From Scatomorpha sp964345235 (GTDB lineage: Bacteria > Bacillota > Clostridia > Oscillospirales > Oscillospiraceae): 64,000 bases of DNA. The position numbers and the translations under genes were made by a program. The DNA lies in assembly GCA_964345235.1 (NCBI GenBank), contig CAYFQE010000004.1, forward strand, positions 1-64,000. Reading direction: 5' to 3'. This document shows, piece after piece, positions 22,937 to 32,333 of this stretch. Position 1 is the stretch's first letter, and every line of letters starts with the position of its first letter. The notes under the pieces are model-generated. The model made no database searches and was not told the origin of the DNA. It worked only from the letters and a program-made list of their open reading frames with translations.

Positions 22937-25501
22937 TCAGTGCGCCTCAGCCCAGTTTTGACCAATCTTTATATCCACCGTGAGAGGAAGCGAAAGCTCG
23001 GCGGCGCCCTCCATCTCATCTTTTAGTATTTTAGCCGCCTTTTCGGCTTCTTCGTTCGGGCACTCGATAACAAGCTCGTCGTGTACTTGAAGTATGAGCC
23101 TTGCCTTGAGACCCTCACGCCTCATGCGTCTATCGGCCCTAACCATTGCAAGCTTTATTATATCCGCCGCGGCGCCTTGTATCGGCATATTCATGGCGAC
23201 TCTTTCGCCGAAACTTCTTTGATTATAGTTTTTGGATTTAAGCTCGGGAATCGGCCTGCGCCTGCCGAAGATTGTTTCGGCGTATCCGAGCTTGCGTGCA
23301 AGACTCTTGCTCTCCTCGAGATATTCTTTTACACCGCCGTACTTTTCCATATAGGAATTTATGTAGTCTCCCGCTTCCTTAACGCTCTTTTTTATATCGC
23401 CAGCAAGCGAGAAAGCGGAGATGCCGTAGACTATGCCGAAGTTCACGGCCTTTGCCGAGCTGCGCTCTTCCGCTGTGACCTCTTCGGGCTCTTTTCCGAG
23501 CACAACAGCCGCCGTTGTGCGGTGTATGTCCGCTCCGGCCTTAAATGCCTCTATCATGGTTTTGTCTTCCGAAACATGCGCAAGTATTCTAAGTTCTATC
23601 TGGCTGTAGTCGGCATCGATAAGACAGCAGTTTTCGGCCGCTATAAACATCTTCCTCAAAGCAGAGCCAAGCTCTTTTCTAATGGGTATGTTTTGCAGGT
23701 TGGGCTCTGTACTCGAGAGTCTTCCCGTGGCCGTCACGGTCATTTTGAAGTTTGTGTGTATTCTGCCGTCGGAGGCTATGAGGGGCAAAAGCCCGTCGGT
23801 ATAGGTGCTCTTTAGTTTGCTTAGCTCTCTGTACTCCAAAATAAGCGGCACAACGGGGTGTAGGCGCTCAATCTTCTCTAAAGCCTCGGCATCGGTGCTG
23901 AAGCCTGTTTTTGTTTTCTTAAAGGCGGGAAGTCCAAGCTTTTTATAAAGGAGTTCGGAGAGCTGTTTGGGGGAATTTATATTGATCTCCATGCCGCCGA
24001 GAGCATAGATATCTCTCTCGAGCTCGAATATCCTCTCGCCCAGTTCTTCGCCAAAGGCTGTGAGCGCCTCTTTATCGATTAAAAAGCCGCGCTTTTCCAT
24101 ATCGGCCAAAACGCCTGCCAAGGGAAGCTCAATCTCATAGTAGAGCTTTTCCATCTTGCTTTCTTTGAGCTTTTCGCTCTGTATCTCGAAAAGCTCTTCA
24201 AGCTGTGCGAGCTTATCGCTTGAACTTAGAGAATATATGTTTTTAAGGCTCTCGCTCGAATAATCTCTTATTGTGGAATCGAGAAGATAGGCGGCAAGCG
24301 CCGTATCGAATATAAATCCCTCGGGCTCGATTCCTTCCTCTAAAGCAAGGCGCATCGTGTCTTTTATGTTCTCGGAGATTTTTTTGACATCCGGGCTCAT
24401 GAGAGTTTCTATAAAATCATGATATTCATCCTCGGAAAAGCTCTCTCTTTTTACTGTGAGTTTTTCCTTGCCGTCGGATAGGTAAATTTCGTCAAGGCCG
24501 TCTTTGAACCAGACCGTGAAGTTTTGCTCTTTTTTTAGAAAATCTTTAATTTCATTGAGGCTTACAAGGCTTTTTTCTTCCAAATTCGTCGAAAACTCCC
24601 TGAAAAACGGCGGCGTGTCGTCTTGCTCTTTAGGCTCTTTTATATCCCAGTTTCTTATAAAGCTTCTAAGCCCCAAGTTCATAAGCACGCTGTATAGCTC
24701 GGGCGCATAGACCCCGTCGAAGACGGCGTCTTCGAACTTGAAATCTATCGGGGCATCTTTGTCAATCGCAGCAAGCTCATAGGAGAGCCTTGCCATATCT
24801 TCACCCTCACGGAGCTTGTTTTTTACGCTCTCTTTTATATCCAGAGAATCGAGCTCAGAGTATATTTTTTCTATACTTTTGTATTCCCTGATAAGAGCCG
24901 AGGCTGTCTTTTCTCCCACGCCTCTGACACCGGGGATGTTATCGGAGCTGTCGCCCATGAGGGCCTTTAAGTCCACCATGTGCTCCGGCTCGAAGCCGTA
25001 TTCTTCTTCGAATCTCTCTACATCGTAGTATTCGCCCGTGCCTGCCCTGCCGCCTGTGAAGAAAACGGCGCCCTTGGGATTTATGAGCTGGAAGAGATCT
25101 CTGTCGCCGCTTACAAGCAGGCAGGCATCTTCACAGTTTTTGCAAATTTCGGAGACCGTGCCCAATATATCGTCGGCCTCGAAACCCTCTCTTTCGATAA
25201 CGGGCACTCTCATGGCAGAGAGCACCTCTTTTAGCATGGGAAGCTGAACTGCCAACTCATCGGGCATTGGCTTGCGCCCGGCCTTGTATTCCTCGAACAT
25301 CTCGTGTCGGAAGGTCTTGCCCTTTTTGTCGAAGGCCACCATGAGGTGACTGGGGTTGTAGTCCTTGATGAGCTTATTGAGTATGTTTAAAAAACCGTAT
25401 ACGGCGTTTGTCGGTCTTCCGTCGGGCGCCGTTAAGGGCTGACGGATTCCGTAGAAAGCCCTGTTTATAATGCTGTTTCCGTCGAATATCATGAGTTTCA
25501 T
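22937..25501 (-). CDS. polA: DNA polymerase I
   Basis: An 854-residue polymerase for repair and Okazaki fragment processing. Residues 1-290 form the 5'-3' exonuclease with its acidic residues (MIFDGNS, FEADDILGT, VSGDRDLFQL, MGDSSDNIPG). Residues about 300-470 hold a 3'-5' exonuclease fold without the D-x-E metal ligands (the strand reads FTVWFKDGLDEIYL), so proofreading is probably absent, as in Bst-type enzymes. The C-terminal polymerase domain has DADYSQIELRILAH (motif A), RSSAKAVNFGIVYG (motif B) and VHDELVIE (motif C). The ATG overlaps the uvrB stop by 4 bases. Confidence 0.98.
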   Translation of the reverse strand: MKLMIFDGNSIINRAFYGIRQPLTAPDGRPTNAVYGFLNILNKLIKDYNPSHLMVAFDKKGKTFRHEMFEEYKAGRKPMPDELAVQLPMLKEVLSAMRVPVIEREGFEADDILGTVSEICKNCEDACLLVSGDRDLFQLINPKGAVFFTGGRAGTGEYYDVERFEEEYGFEPEHMVDLKALMGDSSDNIPGVRGVGEKTASALIREYKSIEKIYSELDSLDIKESVKNKLREGEDMARLSYELAAIDKDAPIDFKFEDAVFDGVYAPELYSVLMNLGLRSFIRNWDIKEPKEQDDTPPFFREFSTNLEEKSLVSLNEIKDFLKKEQNFTVWFKDGLDEIYLSDGKEKLTVKRESFSEDEYHDFIETLMSPDVKKISENIKDTMRLALEEGIEPEGFIFDTALAAYLLDSTIRDYSSESLKNIYSLSSSDKLAQLEELFEIQSEKLKESKMEKLYYEIELPLAGVLADMEKRGFLIDKEALTAFGEELGERIFELERDIYALGGMEININSPKQLSELLYKKLGLPAFKKTKTGFSTDAEALEKIERLHPVVPLILEYRELSKLKSTYTDGLLPLIASDGRIHTNFKMTVTATGRLSSTEPNLQNIPIRKELGSALRKMFIAAENCCLIDADYSQIELRILAHVSEDKTMIEAFKAGADIHRTTAAVVLGKEPEEVTAEERSSAKAVNFGIVYGISAFSLAGDIKKSVKEAGDYINSYMEKYGGVKEYLEESKSLARKLGYAETIFGRRRPIPELKSKNYNQRSFGERVAMNMPIQGAAADIIKLAMVRADRRMRREGLKARLILQVHDELVIECPNEEAEKAAKILKDEMEGAAELSLPLTVDIKIGQNWAEAH

Positions 25502-27477
25502 TTTTTCTTATCTCCCAGTTTCTGCATTTCGCCCCTGAGTTTTATAATTTGGTCTCTCATCAAGGCCGCAAGCTCATATTCCAAGAGCCGTGCATATTCT
25601 TTCATGTTTCTCTCGAGGCGCTTAATTTCCTTGTCGAGCTCCTTAAATGTCATCTTAACCCCATCAGCCTTCTTGACACTCGGAGCCTTGGATATCTCCA
25701 TGACTTCTCTGACACCTTTGACTATGGTTTGGGGAACTATGCCGTGTTTTTCGTTGTATTCATTTTGTATCTTGCGCCTGCGGGCTGTCTCTTCTATCGC
25801 GGCTTTCATGGCCGAGGTCTCCTTGTCGGCATACATGATAACCTCGCCGCGCACATTTCTGGCCGCCCTGCCTATTGTTTGGATAAGGCTGGTCTCGGAG
25901 CGCAAAAACCCCTCTTTGTCGGCATCTAAAATTACAATAAGCGAAACTTCGGGAAGGTCGAGTCCCTCTCGGAGCAGGTTTATACCTATGAGCGCATCGA
26001 ACTCGCCCAACCTCAAATCCCTGATTATCTCCATGCGCTCTATGGCGCCTATGTCGTGGTGCATGTAGCGGCAGCGTATGCCGGCATGCGTTAGAAAATC
26101 GGCGAGGTCCTCGGCCATGCGCTTTGTTAGCGTGGTGATGAGTGTTCTGTCGCCCATCTTCACTCTCTCTTTGACCTCGTGTATGAGATCGTCTATCTGC
26201 CCCTTTGTCGGGCGCACACTTATCCGAGGGTCTAAAAGTCCTGTCGGCCTTATTATCTGTTCCGTTATCTCTCCGCTCTTTTCCTTCTCGTACTCTCCGG
26301 GGGTGGCGGAAACATAGATTATCTGATTGACTTTTTCCTCAAATTCCTCAAACTTTAAGGGTCTGTTGTCATATGCCGAGGGCAGGCGGAAGCCGTACTT
26401 AACAAGATTGTCTTTTCTCGCCCTGTCGCCCCTGTACATAGCCCTGAGCTGAGGCAGGGTAGCGTGCGACTCATCGACAAAGATTAAAAAATCGGATGGG
26501 AAATAATCTATAAGAGTCATGGGCGCCGAGCCCGGCTCTCTGCCGGATATAATTCTGCTGTAGTTTTCTATGCCCGAGCAGTAGCCGAGTTCGCGCATCA
26601 TTTCGGTGTCGAAACTGACCCGCTCCCTTATTCTTTGAGCCTCTATGAGCTTTCTATTCGCTTCAAAATATTTAACCCGCTCTTCACACTCGGCCTTTAT
26701 TTCCTCTATGGCCCTCTCCATTTTTTCTTTTGTGGTCACATAGTGCGAGGCGGGGTAGATGGCGACATGCAAAAGCTCACGGCTGGCAACACCGCTTACG
26801 GGCGCAAACTCGGAGATTCTTTCTATCTCGTCTCCGAAAAACTCTATTCTTATGGCCTTATCTCTGGAATATACGGGAAAGATTTCTATTGTGTCGCCGC
26901 GGACTCTGAAACTGTTTCGCTCGAAAGCTATATCGTTTCGCTCGTATCTTATTTCGATGAGCTTTTTCATAAGCTCGTCCCTGTCCATCTCGTGTCCCTG
27001 CCTCAGTGACACCACCATTTGGGCATAGTCAATCGGATCTCCCAGACCGTAGATACATGAGACCGATGCCACAATAATGACATCGCGCCTTTCGCCGAGC
27101 GCAGAGGTTGCGCTGTGGCGAAGGCGCTCTATTTCGTCGTTTATAGACGCGTCTTTTTCTATGTATGTATCGCTCACGGGGATATAAGCCTCGGGCTGAT
27201 AGTAGTCGTAGTAAGAGACAAAGTACTCTACCGAATTTTCGGGAAAGAGCTCTTTAAACTCGCCATAAAGCTGGCCTGCCAGAGTTTTGTTGTGGGCGAG
27301 AACCAGCACGGGCTTATCGGCTCGGGCAATGATGTTCGCCATTGTGAAAGTCTTGCCCGAACCCGTGACACCCAGAAGGCACTGATGCTTGTCGCCGCTA
27401 AGGACTCCCTTACTGAGCTTTTCTATGGCCTCGGGCTGATCTCCCGAGGGTTTGTAATCCGAGCTCAGCTTGAACAC
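25498..27477 (-). CDS. uvrB: Excinuclease ABC subunit B
   Basis: A 659-residue helicase-like subunit of nucleotide excision repair that loads onto DNA with UvrA and recruits UvrC. Walker A is GVTGSGKTFTMAN near 38, and the beta-hairpin region YYDYYQPEAYIP near 94 and motif DESHATLPQ near 338 are present. Later helicase motifs include LREGLDLPEVSL and QTIGRAARN. The C-terminal UVR domain is near 620-655. The start is set at the GTG overlapping the upstream stop (TAGTG), giving the expected N-terminus and length; a longer reading frame beginning at 27804 runs through another gene and is not used. uvrA and uvrC are not nearby. Confidence 0.97.
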   Translation of the reverse strand: MFKLSSDYKPSGDQPEAIEKLSKGVLSGDKHQCLLGVTGSGKTFTMANIIARADKPVLVLAHNKTLAGQLYGEFKELFPENSVEYFVSYYDYYQPEAYIPVSDTYIEKDASINDEIERLRHSATSALGERRDVIIVASVSCIYGLGDPIDYAQMVVSLRQGHEMDRDELMKKLIEIRYERNDIAFERNSFRVRGDTIEIFPVYSRDKAIRIEFFGDEIERISEFAPVSGVASRELLHVAIYPASHYVTTKEKMERAIEEIKAECEERVKYFEANRKLIEAQRIRERVSFDTEMMRELGYCSGIENYSRIISGREPGSAPMTLIDYFPSDFLIFVDESHATLPQLRAMYRGDRARKDNLVKYGFRLPSAYDNRPLKFEEFEEKVNQIIYVSATPGEYEKEKSGEITEQIIRPTGLLDPRISVRPTKGQIDDLIHEVKERVKMGDRTLITTLTKRMAEDLADFLTHAGIRCRYMHHDIGAIERMEIIRDLRLGEFDALIGINLLREGLDLPEVSLIVILDADKEGFLRSETSLIQTIGRAARNVRGEVIMYADKETSAMKAAIEETARRRKIQNEYNEKHGIVPQTIVKGVREVMEISKAPSVKKADGVKMTFKELDKEIKRLERNMKEYARLLEYELAALMRDQIIKLRGEMQKLGDKKK

Positions 27478-28865
27478 TATACGAGTCTTCTTCCCATCCA
27501 AACGCCCATTGCGCTGGCCATGATGAGCCCTCTTGTCCATCCCGAAGAGTCGCCGAGGCAGTGGAGCCCTTTGACATTGGTGTTGAGCTCCGAGTCCATG
27601 CTGACCTTGTTGGAATAGAACTTGAGTTCGGGCGAGTAGAGCAGGGTTTCGTACGAGGCAAAGCCCGGGACGACCATGTCCATCGCCTTTATGAAATTTA
27701 TAATGTTTGTCATTGATCTGTAGGGCATTGCGGCTGTGATATCGCCCGCCACCGCATCGGGCAGGGTAGGTCTTACATTGCTCTGCAAAAGTTCTTTTTC
27801 CCAAGTGCGTTTGCCATCGAGAATATCGCCGAAGCGCTGAACCAATATATGCCCGTTGGCGAGCATGTTGGTGAGCTCTCCTATCTTTTGAGCATAGGCT
27901 ATCGGCTGATTGAAGGGAATAGAGAAGTTGTGCGAGCAGAGTATTGCAAGATTTGTATTTTTACTCTTTCTCTCTTTGTAAGCGTGTCCGTTGACAACAG
28001 CAAGGTCGTTGTCGTAGTTTTCCTGCGAGACAACTCCGCCGGGGTTTTGGCAAAAGGTTCTCACCTTGTTTTTGAAGGGAGGCGGATATCCTATGAGCTT
28101 CGACTCATACAGCGCTTCATTGACTTCCTCCATAATCTCATTTCTGACCTCGACCCTCACGCCGATATCTACAGTGGAGGGGCCGTGGTCGATGCCGTGC
28201 TCGGCGCAGAGTGTTTCGAGCCAATCGGCTCCTCTTCTGCCCGTTGCAACAACAGTGGTATCGGAGTAGATAGCTTTCTTTTTATCGCCGTCTTTTATAT
28301 ACACACCCTTGCAAACTTTGTCTTCGATAATCAGGTTTAGGCACTCTGTTTCGAAGAGCATCTCAACGCCGTTATTTAGAAGATGCTTTTGTATCTCTGA
28401 GTAAACTTCATGCGCTTTTTCAGTTCCCATATGTCTTATGGGGCAGTCCACCAGCTTGAGGCCCGCCTTTATCGCTCTGGCTCTTATGCGCTTTACAGCC
28501 TCGGTGTTGCCCAACCCCTCTATATGCAGGTCGGCGCCAAACTCGATATAGATGTTGTCAGTATATTTTATGAGCTCCTCAGCCTCGATTTCTCCCAGAA
28601 GCTTGGGGAGTTCTCCTCCCACCTCGGTTGAGAGCGAGAGCTTGCCGTCGGAAAAAGCTCCTGCACCCGAAAAGCCCGTTGTTATATGACAGCTCGGCTT
28701 GCAGTTTACGCATCTTCCGGTTTTGGCCTTGGGGCAAGCGCGTTTTTCTATGCTCCTGCCTTTTTCTATCATAAGTATTTTTTTCTTTGAGCCCAGCTTT
28801 ATCATCTCGAGCGCAGTGAATATTCCCGCAGGTCCGGCTCCGACTATTATTAAATCATACTTCAT
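27477..28865 (-). CDS. FAD-dependent dehydrogenase (COG2509 type)
   Basis: A 462-residue flavoprotein. The N-terminal Rossmann motif IVGAGPAGIFTALEM is at about 6-20. A cysteine group (CPKAKTGRCVNCKPSC at about 44-59) follows, then HITTGFSGAGAFSDGKLSL, characteristic of this uncharacterised family of putative NAD/FAD oxidoreductases. The C-terminal FAD contact GLHCLGDSSGWTRGL is near 432. The substrate is unknown. It is the first gene of the uvrB-polA-rimI-tsaD-radC run and is coupled to uvrB by a TAGTG overlap. Confidence 0.9.
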   Translation of the reverse strand: MKYDLIIVGAGPAGIFTALEMIKLGSKKKILMIEKGRSIEKRACPKAKTGRCVNCKPSCHITTGFSGAGAFSDGKLSLSTEVGGELPKLLGEIEAEELIKYTDNIYIEFGADLHIEGLGNTEAVKRIRARAIKAGLKLVDCPIRHMGTEKAHEVYSEIQKHLLNNGVEMLFETECLNLIIEDKVCKGVYIKDGDKKKAIYSDTTVVATGRRGADWLETLCAEHGIDHGPSTVDIGVRVEVRNEIMEEVNEALYESKLIGYPPPFKNKVRTFCQNPGGVVSQENYDNDLAVVNGHAYKERKSKNTNLAILCSHNFSIPFNQPIAYAQKIGELTNMLANGHILVQRFGDILDGKRTWEKELLQSNVRPTLPDAVAGDITAAMPYRSMTNIINFIKAMDMVVPGFASYETLLYSPELKFYSNKVSMDSELNTNVKGLHCLGDSSGWTRGLIMASAMGVWMGRRLV

Positions 28866-28925
28866 TTTTATTCTCCCGAATTGCTTGTTATAGCTATGTC
28901 TTAGCGAAAATTAACATACTTTTTT

Positions 28926-28954
28926 ATTTTAGCATATCCGACATAAATTATCAA
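28926..28954 (-). promoter_or_regulatory. Promoter of the FAD dehydrogenase-uvrB-polA operon
   Basis: TTGATA, a 17-base spacer and TAAAAT with an upstream TG (extended -10), about 60 bases before the start at 28865. No LexA-like box was noticed beside it. Confidence 0.75.
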
Positions 28955-29009
28955 AAATTATAAGCGGCAAATTGTTGTTTTTTCACTCGCTATTAAGGAC
29001 ATGAAAAAG

Positions 29010-29040
29010 ATAAAAGCCGCGAACAATTCGCGGCTTTTAT
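29010..29040 (-). terminator. Terminator of the PAS-HTH gene and metabolic island
   Basis: A 14-bp stem ATAAAAGCCGCGAA/TTCGCGGCTTTTAT with a 3-base loop, 16 bases past the stop at 29056. The A/T ends of the stem give the U-rich tail. Confidence 0.9.
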
Positions 29041-29055
29041 ACTTGAATTAATAAC

Positions 29056-29660
29056 TTACTTTATGCCAAGCTCGTTCAGGTAGTTATAGACCGTGTAGCG
29101 GGATACACAGAGCATTTTTGCTATGGTGGCTATGCTCTTTTGCATTTTCAGCATTCCCTGCTTATCGAGAGTCCTTATAACTTCAAGCCTGTCCGCTTTG
29201 TTTAGAAGATTTATAGGCTTGCCTGTCGCCTTTATGGCAGAGCTTATACTCTCTTCCATAGAGAGCTCTTCCTTCGGTTCCTCGGCTAAAACGCCGACCT
29301 CAAGAAAACCGCTGACAAAATTTTCGATAAGCTTAAAATAGGTTGTGTCGCAGTTTATGCAAAACGCTATCTTGTGGCCGAAGGCATCGAAAGTAACCGT
29401 GGAGGATTTGAGAACGCCTCTCTTGCCTTTTTTTGGTAGTTGATGTAGTAGCCATCGGCGCTCATTGCCACACGCTCCAAATCGGGGCCCACCAGAGGGT
29501 CTCCGACTTCTCTTCCCGTGACATGGCCGTTGAATATGTAGAGTATGGCGCTATCGGGATTGTTGACATCCGAAATTGCAACTTCGCAGAAATTTCCGAA
29601 TGTAGCCGTAATTGCCGAGCCCAAATCTTTGAGCATATTTAAAAACTCTTCATATGTCAT
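29056..29660 (-). CDS. PAS-HTH (YheO/DauR-type) regulator read in two frames
   Basis: Two adjacent reading frames together spell one YheO/DauR-like regulator of 201 residues. Frame one starts at 29660 and encodes the PAS_6 sensor (VAISDVNNPDSAILYIFNGH, VGDPLVGPDLE, DGYYINYQKK). It would stop early at 29367 as a 97-residue protein. The family sequence continues in the -1 frame from about 29427 (GVLKSSTVTFDAFGHKIAFC), through FKLIENFVSGFL, to the HTH_22 domain (DRLEVIRTLDKQGML, IATIAKMLCVSRYTVYNYLN) and stops at 29056. The switch falls exactly at A AAA AAG in the zero frame. Programmed -1 frameshifting, transcript slippage in the A7 run, a true mutation, or a base-call error are all possible. 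It follows the oxidoreductase genes and probably regulates them. Confidence 0.8.
29427..29433 (-). promoter_or_regulatory. Slippery heptamer A AAA AAG
   Basis: Codons CAA AAA AAG of the zero frame form the canonical -1 slippery heptamer, inside a run of seven A. A one-base backward slip continues in GGC AAG AGA, precisely the frame that completes the HTH protein. No clear upstream Shine-Dalgarno stimulator or strong downstream hairpin is visible. Confidence 0.6.
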
Positions 29661-29678
29661 GGCTTTACCTCTTTAAAA

Positions 29679-30233
29679 TTATTTTCTTGCTGCGCGGCCT
29701 ATCTCAAGTCCTCTGTTAAACGCCTTTTCGTTGAGCGGGTTGAACTCGGGACGCTTTTTGCCGAGCTTTTCGAAAGCTGTCTGCAAAACCGCATCGGGGG
29801 GCAAAATTTCGTTGTAGCCTATTATCGCCCCGGCCATTACAAGGTTCATAACCCTGGGGTTGCCTATCTCTTGCGCTATATTTCCCGCATCTACATTTAT
29901 TACGGTTACATCATCGCCATATTCGGGTACATTCTTGACTATGGTGCTGTTCACTATCACCGCACCGCCGGGAGCAACAGAGTTTTTAAAGCGATCCATA
30001 GACGGTTCGTTCAGTATTACAAGCACATCGGCCTTTGCGACCTTTGCAGCCCCTATCTCATCATCGGATATTACCACATAGCAGTTGGCTGTGCCGCCGC
30101 GCTGCTCTGCGCCATAGGACGGAAAGTAGGTGACATGCTTTTCGGTTTGCTCGCTGGCGGTGTAGGCAAGAAGCTGGCCTATGACCATTACTCCCTGTCC
30201 GCCGAAACCTGCAATAATTATATTAGTTTCCAT
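29679..30233 (-). CDS. 2-oxoacid:ferredoxin oxidoreductase, gamma subunit
   Basis: A 184-residue subunit of a KOR/VOR-type enzyme that converts a 2-oxo acid, CoA and oxidised ferredoxin to acyl-CoA, CO2 and reduced ferredoxin. Domain hallmarks are IIAGFGGQGVMVIGQLLAY at 6-24 and SYGAEQRGGTANCYVVIS near 39-56. It is the last oxidoreductase subunit of the operon, 13 bases after the beta gene and 18 bases before the PAS-HTH gene. Confidence 0.95.
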   Translation of the reverse strand: METNIIIAGFGGQGVMVIGQLLAYTASEQTEKHVTYFPSYGAEQRGGTANCYVVISDDEIGAAKVAKADVLVILNEPSMDRFKNSVAPGGAVIVNSTIVKNVPEYGDDVTVINVDAGNIAQEIGNPRVMNLVMAGAIIGYNEILPPDAVLQTAFEKLGKKRPEFNPLNEKAFNRGLEIGRAARK

Positions 30234-30246
30234 TCTTCAAGCCTCC

Positions 30247-30990
30247 TCACTTCGCTCTGAATTCGCCCAAGGGGAATTCTTCCAACACTACATTTTTAAG
30301 ATGCTCAAGTGACTTGAGAGGCGACATTCCCCAGTTTGTGGGGCAGTTCGAAACAAACTCGACAAAGCTAAAGCCCTTGCCTTCCATCTGGTATTGGAAT
30401 GCCTTTTTCACGGCTTCCTTCGCCTTTACAGCATTCTTTACATCGGCGCAGGTGACTCTGGCTATGTAGGCCGGAGCCTTGAGCGTGCTGAGAAGTTCGC
30501 ACATGTGCATGGGATAACCGTGCTCCTCGGGATTTCTGCCGTAGGGAGTTGTTGACGAAGTGGCGCCCGCCAAGGTTGTGGGAGCCATCTGTCCGCCCGT
30601 CATGCCGTAGGTGCCGTTGTTTATAAAGATTACTGTGATATTCTCGCCCCTGTTGGCGGCCGACATTGTTTCGGCCAAGCCTATTGCGGCAAGGTCGCCA
30701 TCGCCCTGATAGGTGAAGATAAGCGTTTCGGGACTGCAACGCTTAAATGCGCTTGCGATTGCACAGGCCCTTCCGTGAGGCGCGGCAATTGTATCGATGT
30801 TCATATATGTCACTGCAAGAGCGCCGCATCCGACGCCTTGCACCCATGTGGAATCGTGAACCATATCCAGTTCGTCGAGAACTTCCATTATGGTTTTGAC
30901 CGTCGAGGAGTGTAGGCAGCCGGGGCAGTAACCCGTTACGGCGCCTTCAAAAATTCCGCTAGGTCTTTCGAATACAACTTTTTCACTCAT
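30247..30990 (-). CDS. 2-oxoacid:ferredoxin oxidoreductase, TPP-binding beta subunit
   Basis: A 247-residue catalytic subunit carrying the thiamine diphosphate site. The metal/TPP motif is visible as YQGDGDLAAIGLAETMSAAN near 95-114 followed by INNGTYGMTGGQMAPTT; TGYCPGCLHSS near 21 is the N-terminal beta-subunit hallmark with cysteine. HGRACAIASAFKR is typical for binding the pyrophosphate. It sits 11 bases after the alpha gene. Confidence 0.95.
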   Translation of the reverse strand: MSEKVVFERPSGIFEGAVTGYCPGCLHSSTVKTIMEVLDELDMVHDSTWVQGVGCGALAVTYMNIDTIAAPHGRACAIASAFKRCSPETLIFTYQGDGDLAAIGLAETMSAANRGENITVIFINNGTYGMTGGQMAPTTLAGATSSTTPYGRNPEEHGYPMHMCELLSTLKAPAYIARVTCADVKNAVKAKEAVKKAFQYQMEGKGFSFVEFVSNCPTNWGMSPLKSLEHLKNVVLEEFPLGEFRAK

Positions 30991-31001
30991 TTGAATACCC
31001 C

Positions 31002-32087
31002 CTATTTCTCGCCGTAAAGCTTCTTGGCGGTTTCGATTACCAGGCCGCGCTCGAGTATCTGGCCGCCTGATGAAAGCGCCATTTCTATCTTTGTTCTGCC
31101 GTGGACGGCAAGCTGCACATCGACACCGTACTGGGGCGGTATGGACATCTCCGCCACAACTATGCCGCGAACCTTCTCGTAATTTAGCTTCTCGAATGCC
31201 TCATAGGGGAAAGGATTTACCTTTAGCGGGCGAATAAAGCCCACCTTATATCCCTCTTTCCTGAGCAGTTGAAGAGCGGACTTGGCTATGCGGCCTGAAG
31301 AACCGTAGCCTGTTAGTATAATCTCGCTGTCCTCGGGTACATCCATCTCGTACTCGACTTCATCCTTTTTCCACTGCTCATACATTGCCATATCTTTTAT
31401 GTTGAGCTGTTCCTGGCTGATGTTCGGGTCAAGTCCCGGTCCGCACTGCACCTGGTGGAACGGACCGCCCTTGCGTCCTCGCGCAGCATATGTTTTACTT
31501 TCTCGAATCTTTTGCACTTCTTCATCGCTAAGAGGCTCGGGGAAGTACACCGGCTCCATCATGGCGCCTATCATTCCGTCGAGCAGAACATAGGTAGGCA
31601 TTCTGTACTTGTCGGCAAGGTCGAAAGCCCTGTATGTCATATCCACAGCCTCCTGCACCGAACCGGGCGCAAGCACGAGCATTTGGAATCCGCCGTTGCC
31701 CGAGGCCTTTGTCGCTTGGAAGTAGTCCTGCTGGGCGGGCTTAATATCGCCGATTCCGGGGCCGCCGCGCTGGAAGTTTGCTATGACCGAGGGCATTCTG
31801 GCTCCCGCCAAAAATGCTATGCCTTCGCTCTTTAGGGCAATTCCGCAGGAGGACGAGGATGTCATGCACCTCACGCCTGCCGCCGCCGCTCCGAAAAGCA
31901 TGTTCACCGAGGCAATTTCACTTTCACCCTGAATAAAAACTCCGCCCACCTCAGGCATTCTGCGTGACATATATTCGGGCATTTCGTTTTGCGGGGTTAT
32001 CGGATAGCCTGCGAAAAAGCGGCAGCCTGCTCTGGCCGCGGCTTCCGCTACGGCTTCCGTACCCTTCATAAGAATTTTTTCAGACAT
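31002..32087 (-). CDS. vorB: 2-oxoacid:ferredoxin oxidoreductase, alpha subunit (VorB-like)
   Basis: A 361-residue alpha subunit containing the pyrimidine-binding and transketolase C-terminal domains. The start KGTEAVAEAAARAGCRFFAG leads into YPITPQNEMPEYM, and the sequence has GESEIASVNMLFGAAAAGVR, SSCGIALKSEGIAFL and FQRGGPGIG, all typical. Length and pattern fit proteins annotated as 3-methyl-2-oxobutanoate dehydrogenase subunit VorB, so branched-chain 2-oxo acids are the likeliest substrates; 2-oxoglutarate cannot be excluded. It begins right after the ferredoxin stop. Confidence 0.93.
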   Translation of the reverse strand: MSEKILMKGTEAVAEAAARAGCRFFAGYPITPQNEMPEYMSRRMPEVGGVFIQGESEIASVNMLFGAAAAGVRCMTSSSSCGIALKSEGIAFLAGARMPSVIANFQRGGPGIGDIKPAQQDYFQATKASGNGGFQMLVLAPGSVQEAVDMTYRAFDLADKYRMPTYVLLDGMIGAMMEPVYFPEPLSDEEVQKIRESKTYAARGRKGGPFHQVQCGPGLDPNISQEQLNIKDMAMYEQWKKDEVEYEMDVPEDSEIILTGYGSSGRIAKSALQLLRKEGYKVGFIRPLKVNPFPYEAFEKLNYEKVRGIVVAEMSIPPQYGVDVQLAVHGRTKIEMALSSGGQILERGLVIETAKKLYGEK

Positions 32088-32306
32088 TTAGACGACCTCC
32101 CTATATACGCTTATAACTGCATCGGGGCAGATGCGCGCGCACAATCCGCAACCGATGCATTTTTCCGGATGAAGGGCCTGCATATAGTTGTAGCCCTTTG
32201 CATTCACCTCGGAACCGGTGCCCAGAACCTTGTTCGGGCAAACCTCAGCGCAGTAGAGACAGCTCTTACATGCTGCGATATAAAATTCAACTCTACCTTT
32301 TGCCAT
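32088..32306 (-). CDS. 2-oxoacid:ferredoxin oxidoreductase, 2x[4Fe-4S] delta subunit
   Basis: A 72-residue ferredoxin-type subunit that carries electrons from the TPP site to external ferredoxin. Two C-x2-C-x2-C-x3-CP clusters are visible: CKSCLYCAEVCP and CIGCGLCARICP. The ATG at 32306 is preferred because GGAG lies 8 bases upstream; an in-frame GTG at 32315 abuts that site. It is the first subunit gene of the complex in this operon. Confidence 0.95.
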   Translation of the reverse strand: MAKGRVEFYIAACKSCLYCAEVCPNKVLGTGSEVNAKGYNYMQALHPEKCIGCGLCARICPDAVISVYREVV

Positions 32307-32333
32307 TGTTTTCACTCCATTTAATAATAAAAT

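Noticed and set aside
27477..27804. Upstream extension of uvrB by 109 codons
   Set aside because: It runs through the end of the FAD dehydrogenase gene and lacks UvrB homology; the GTG at the TAGTG overlap gives the normal N-terminus and length.
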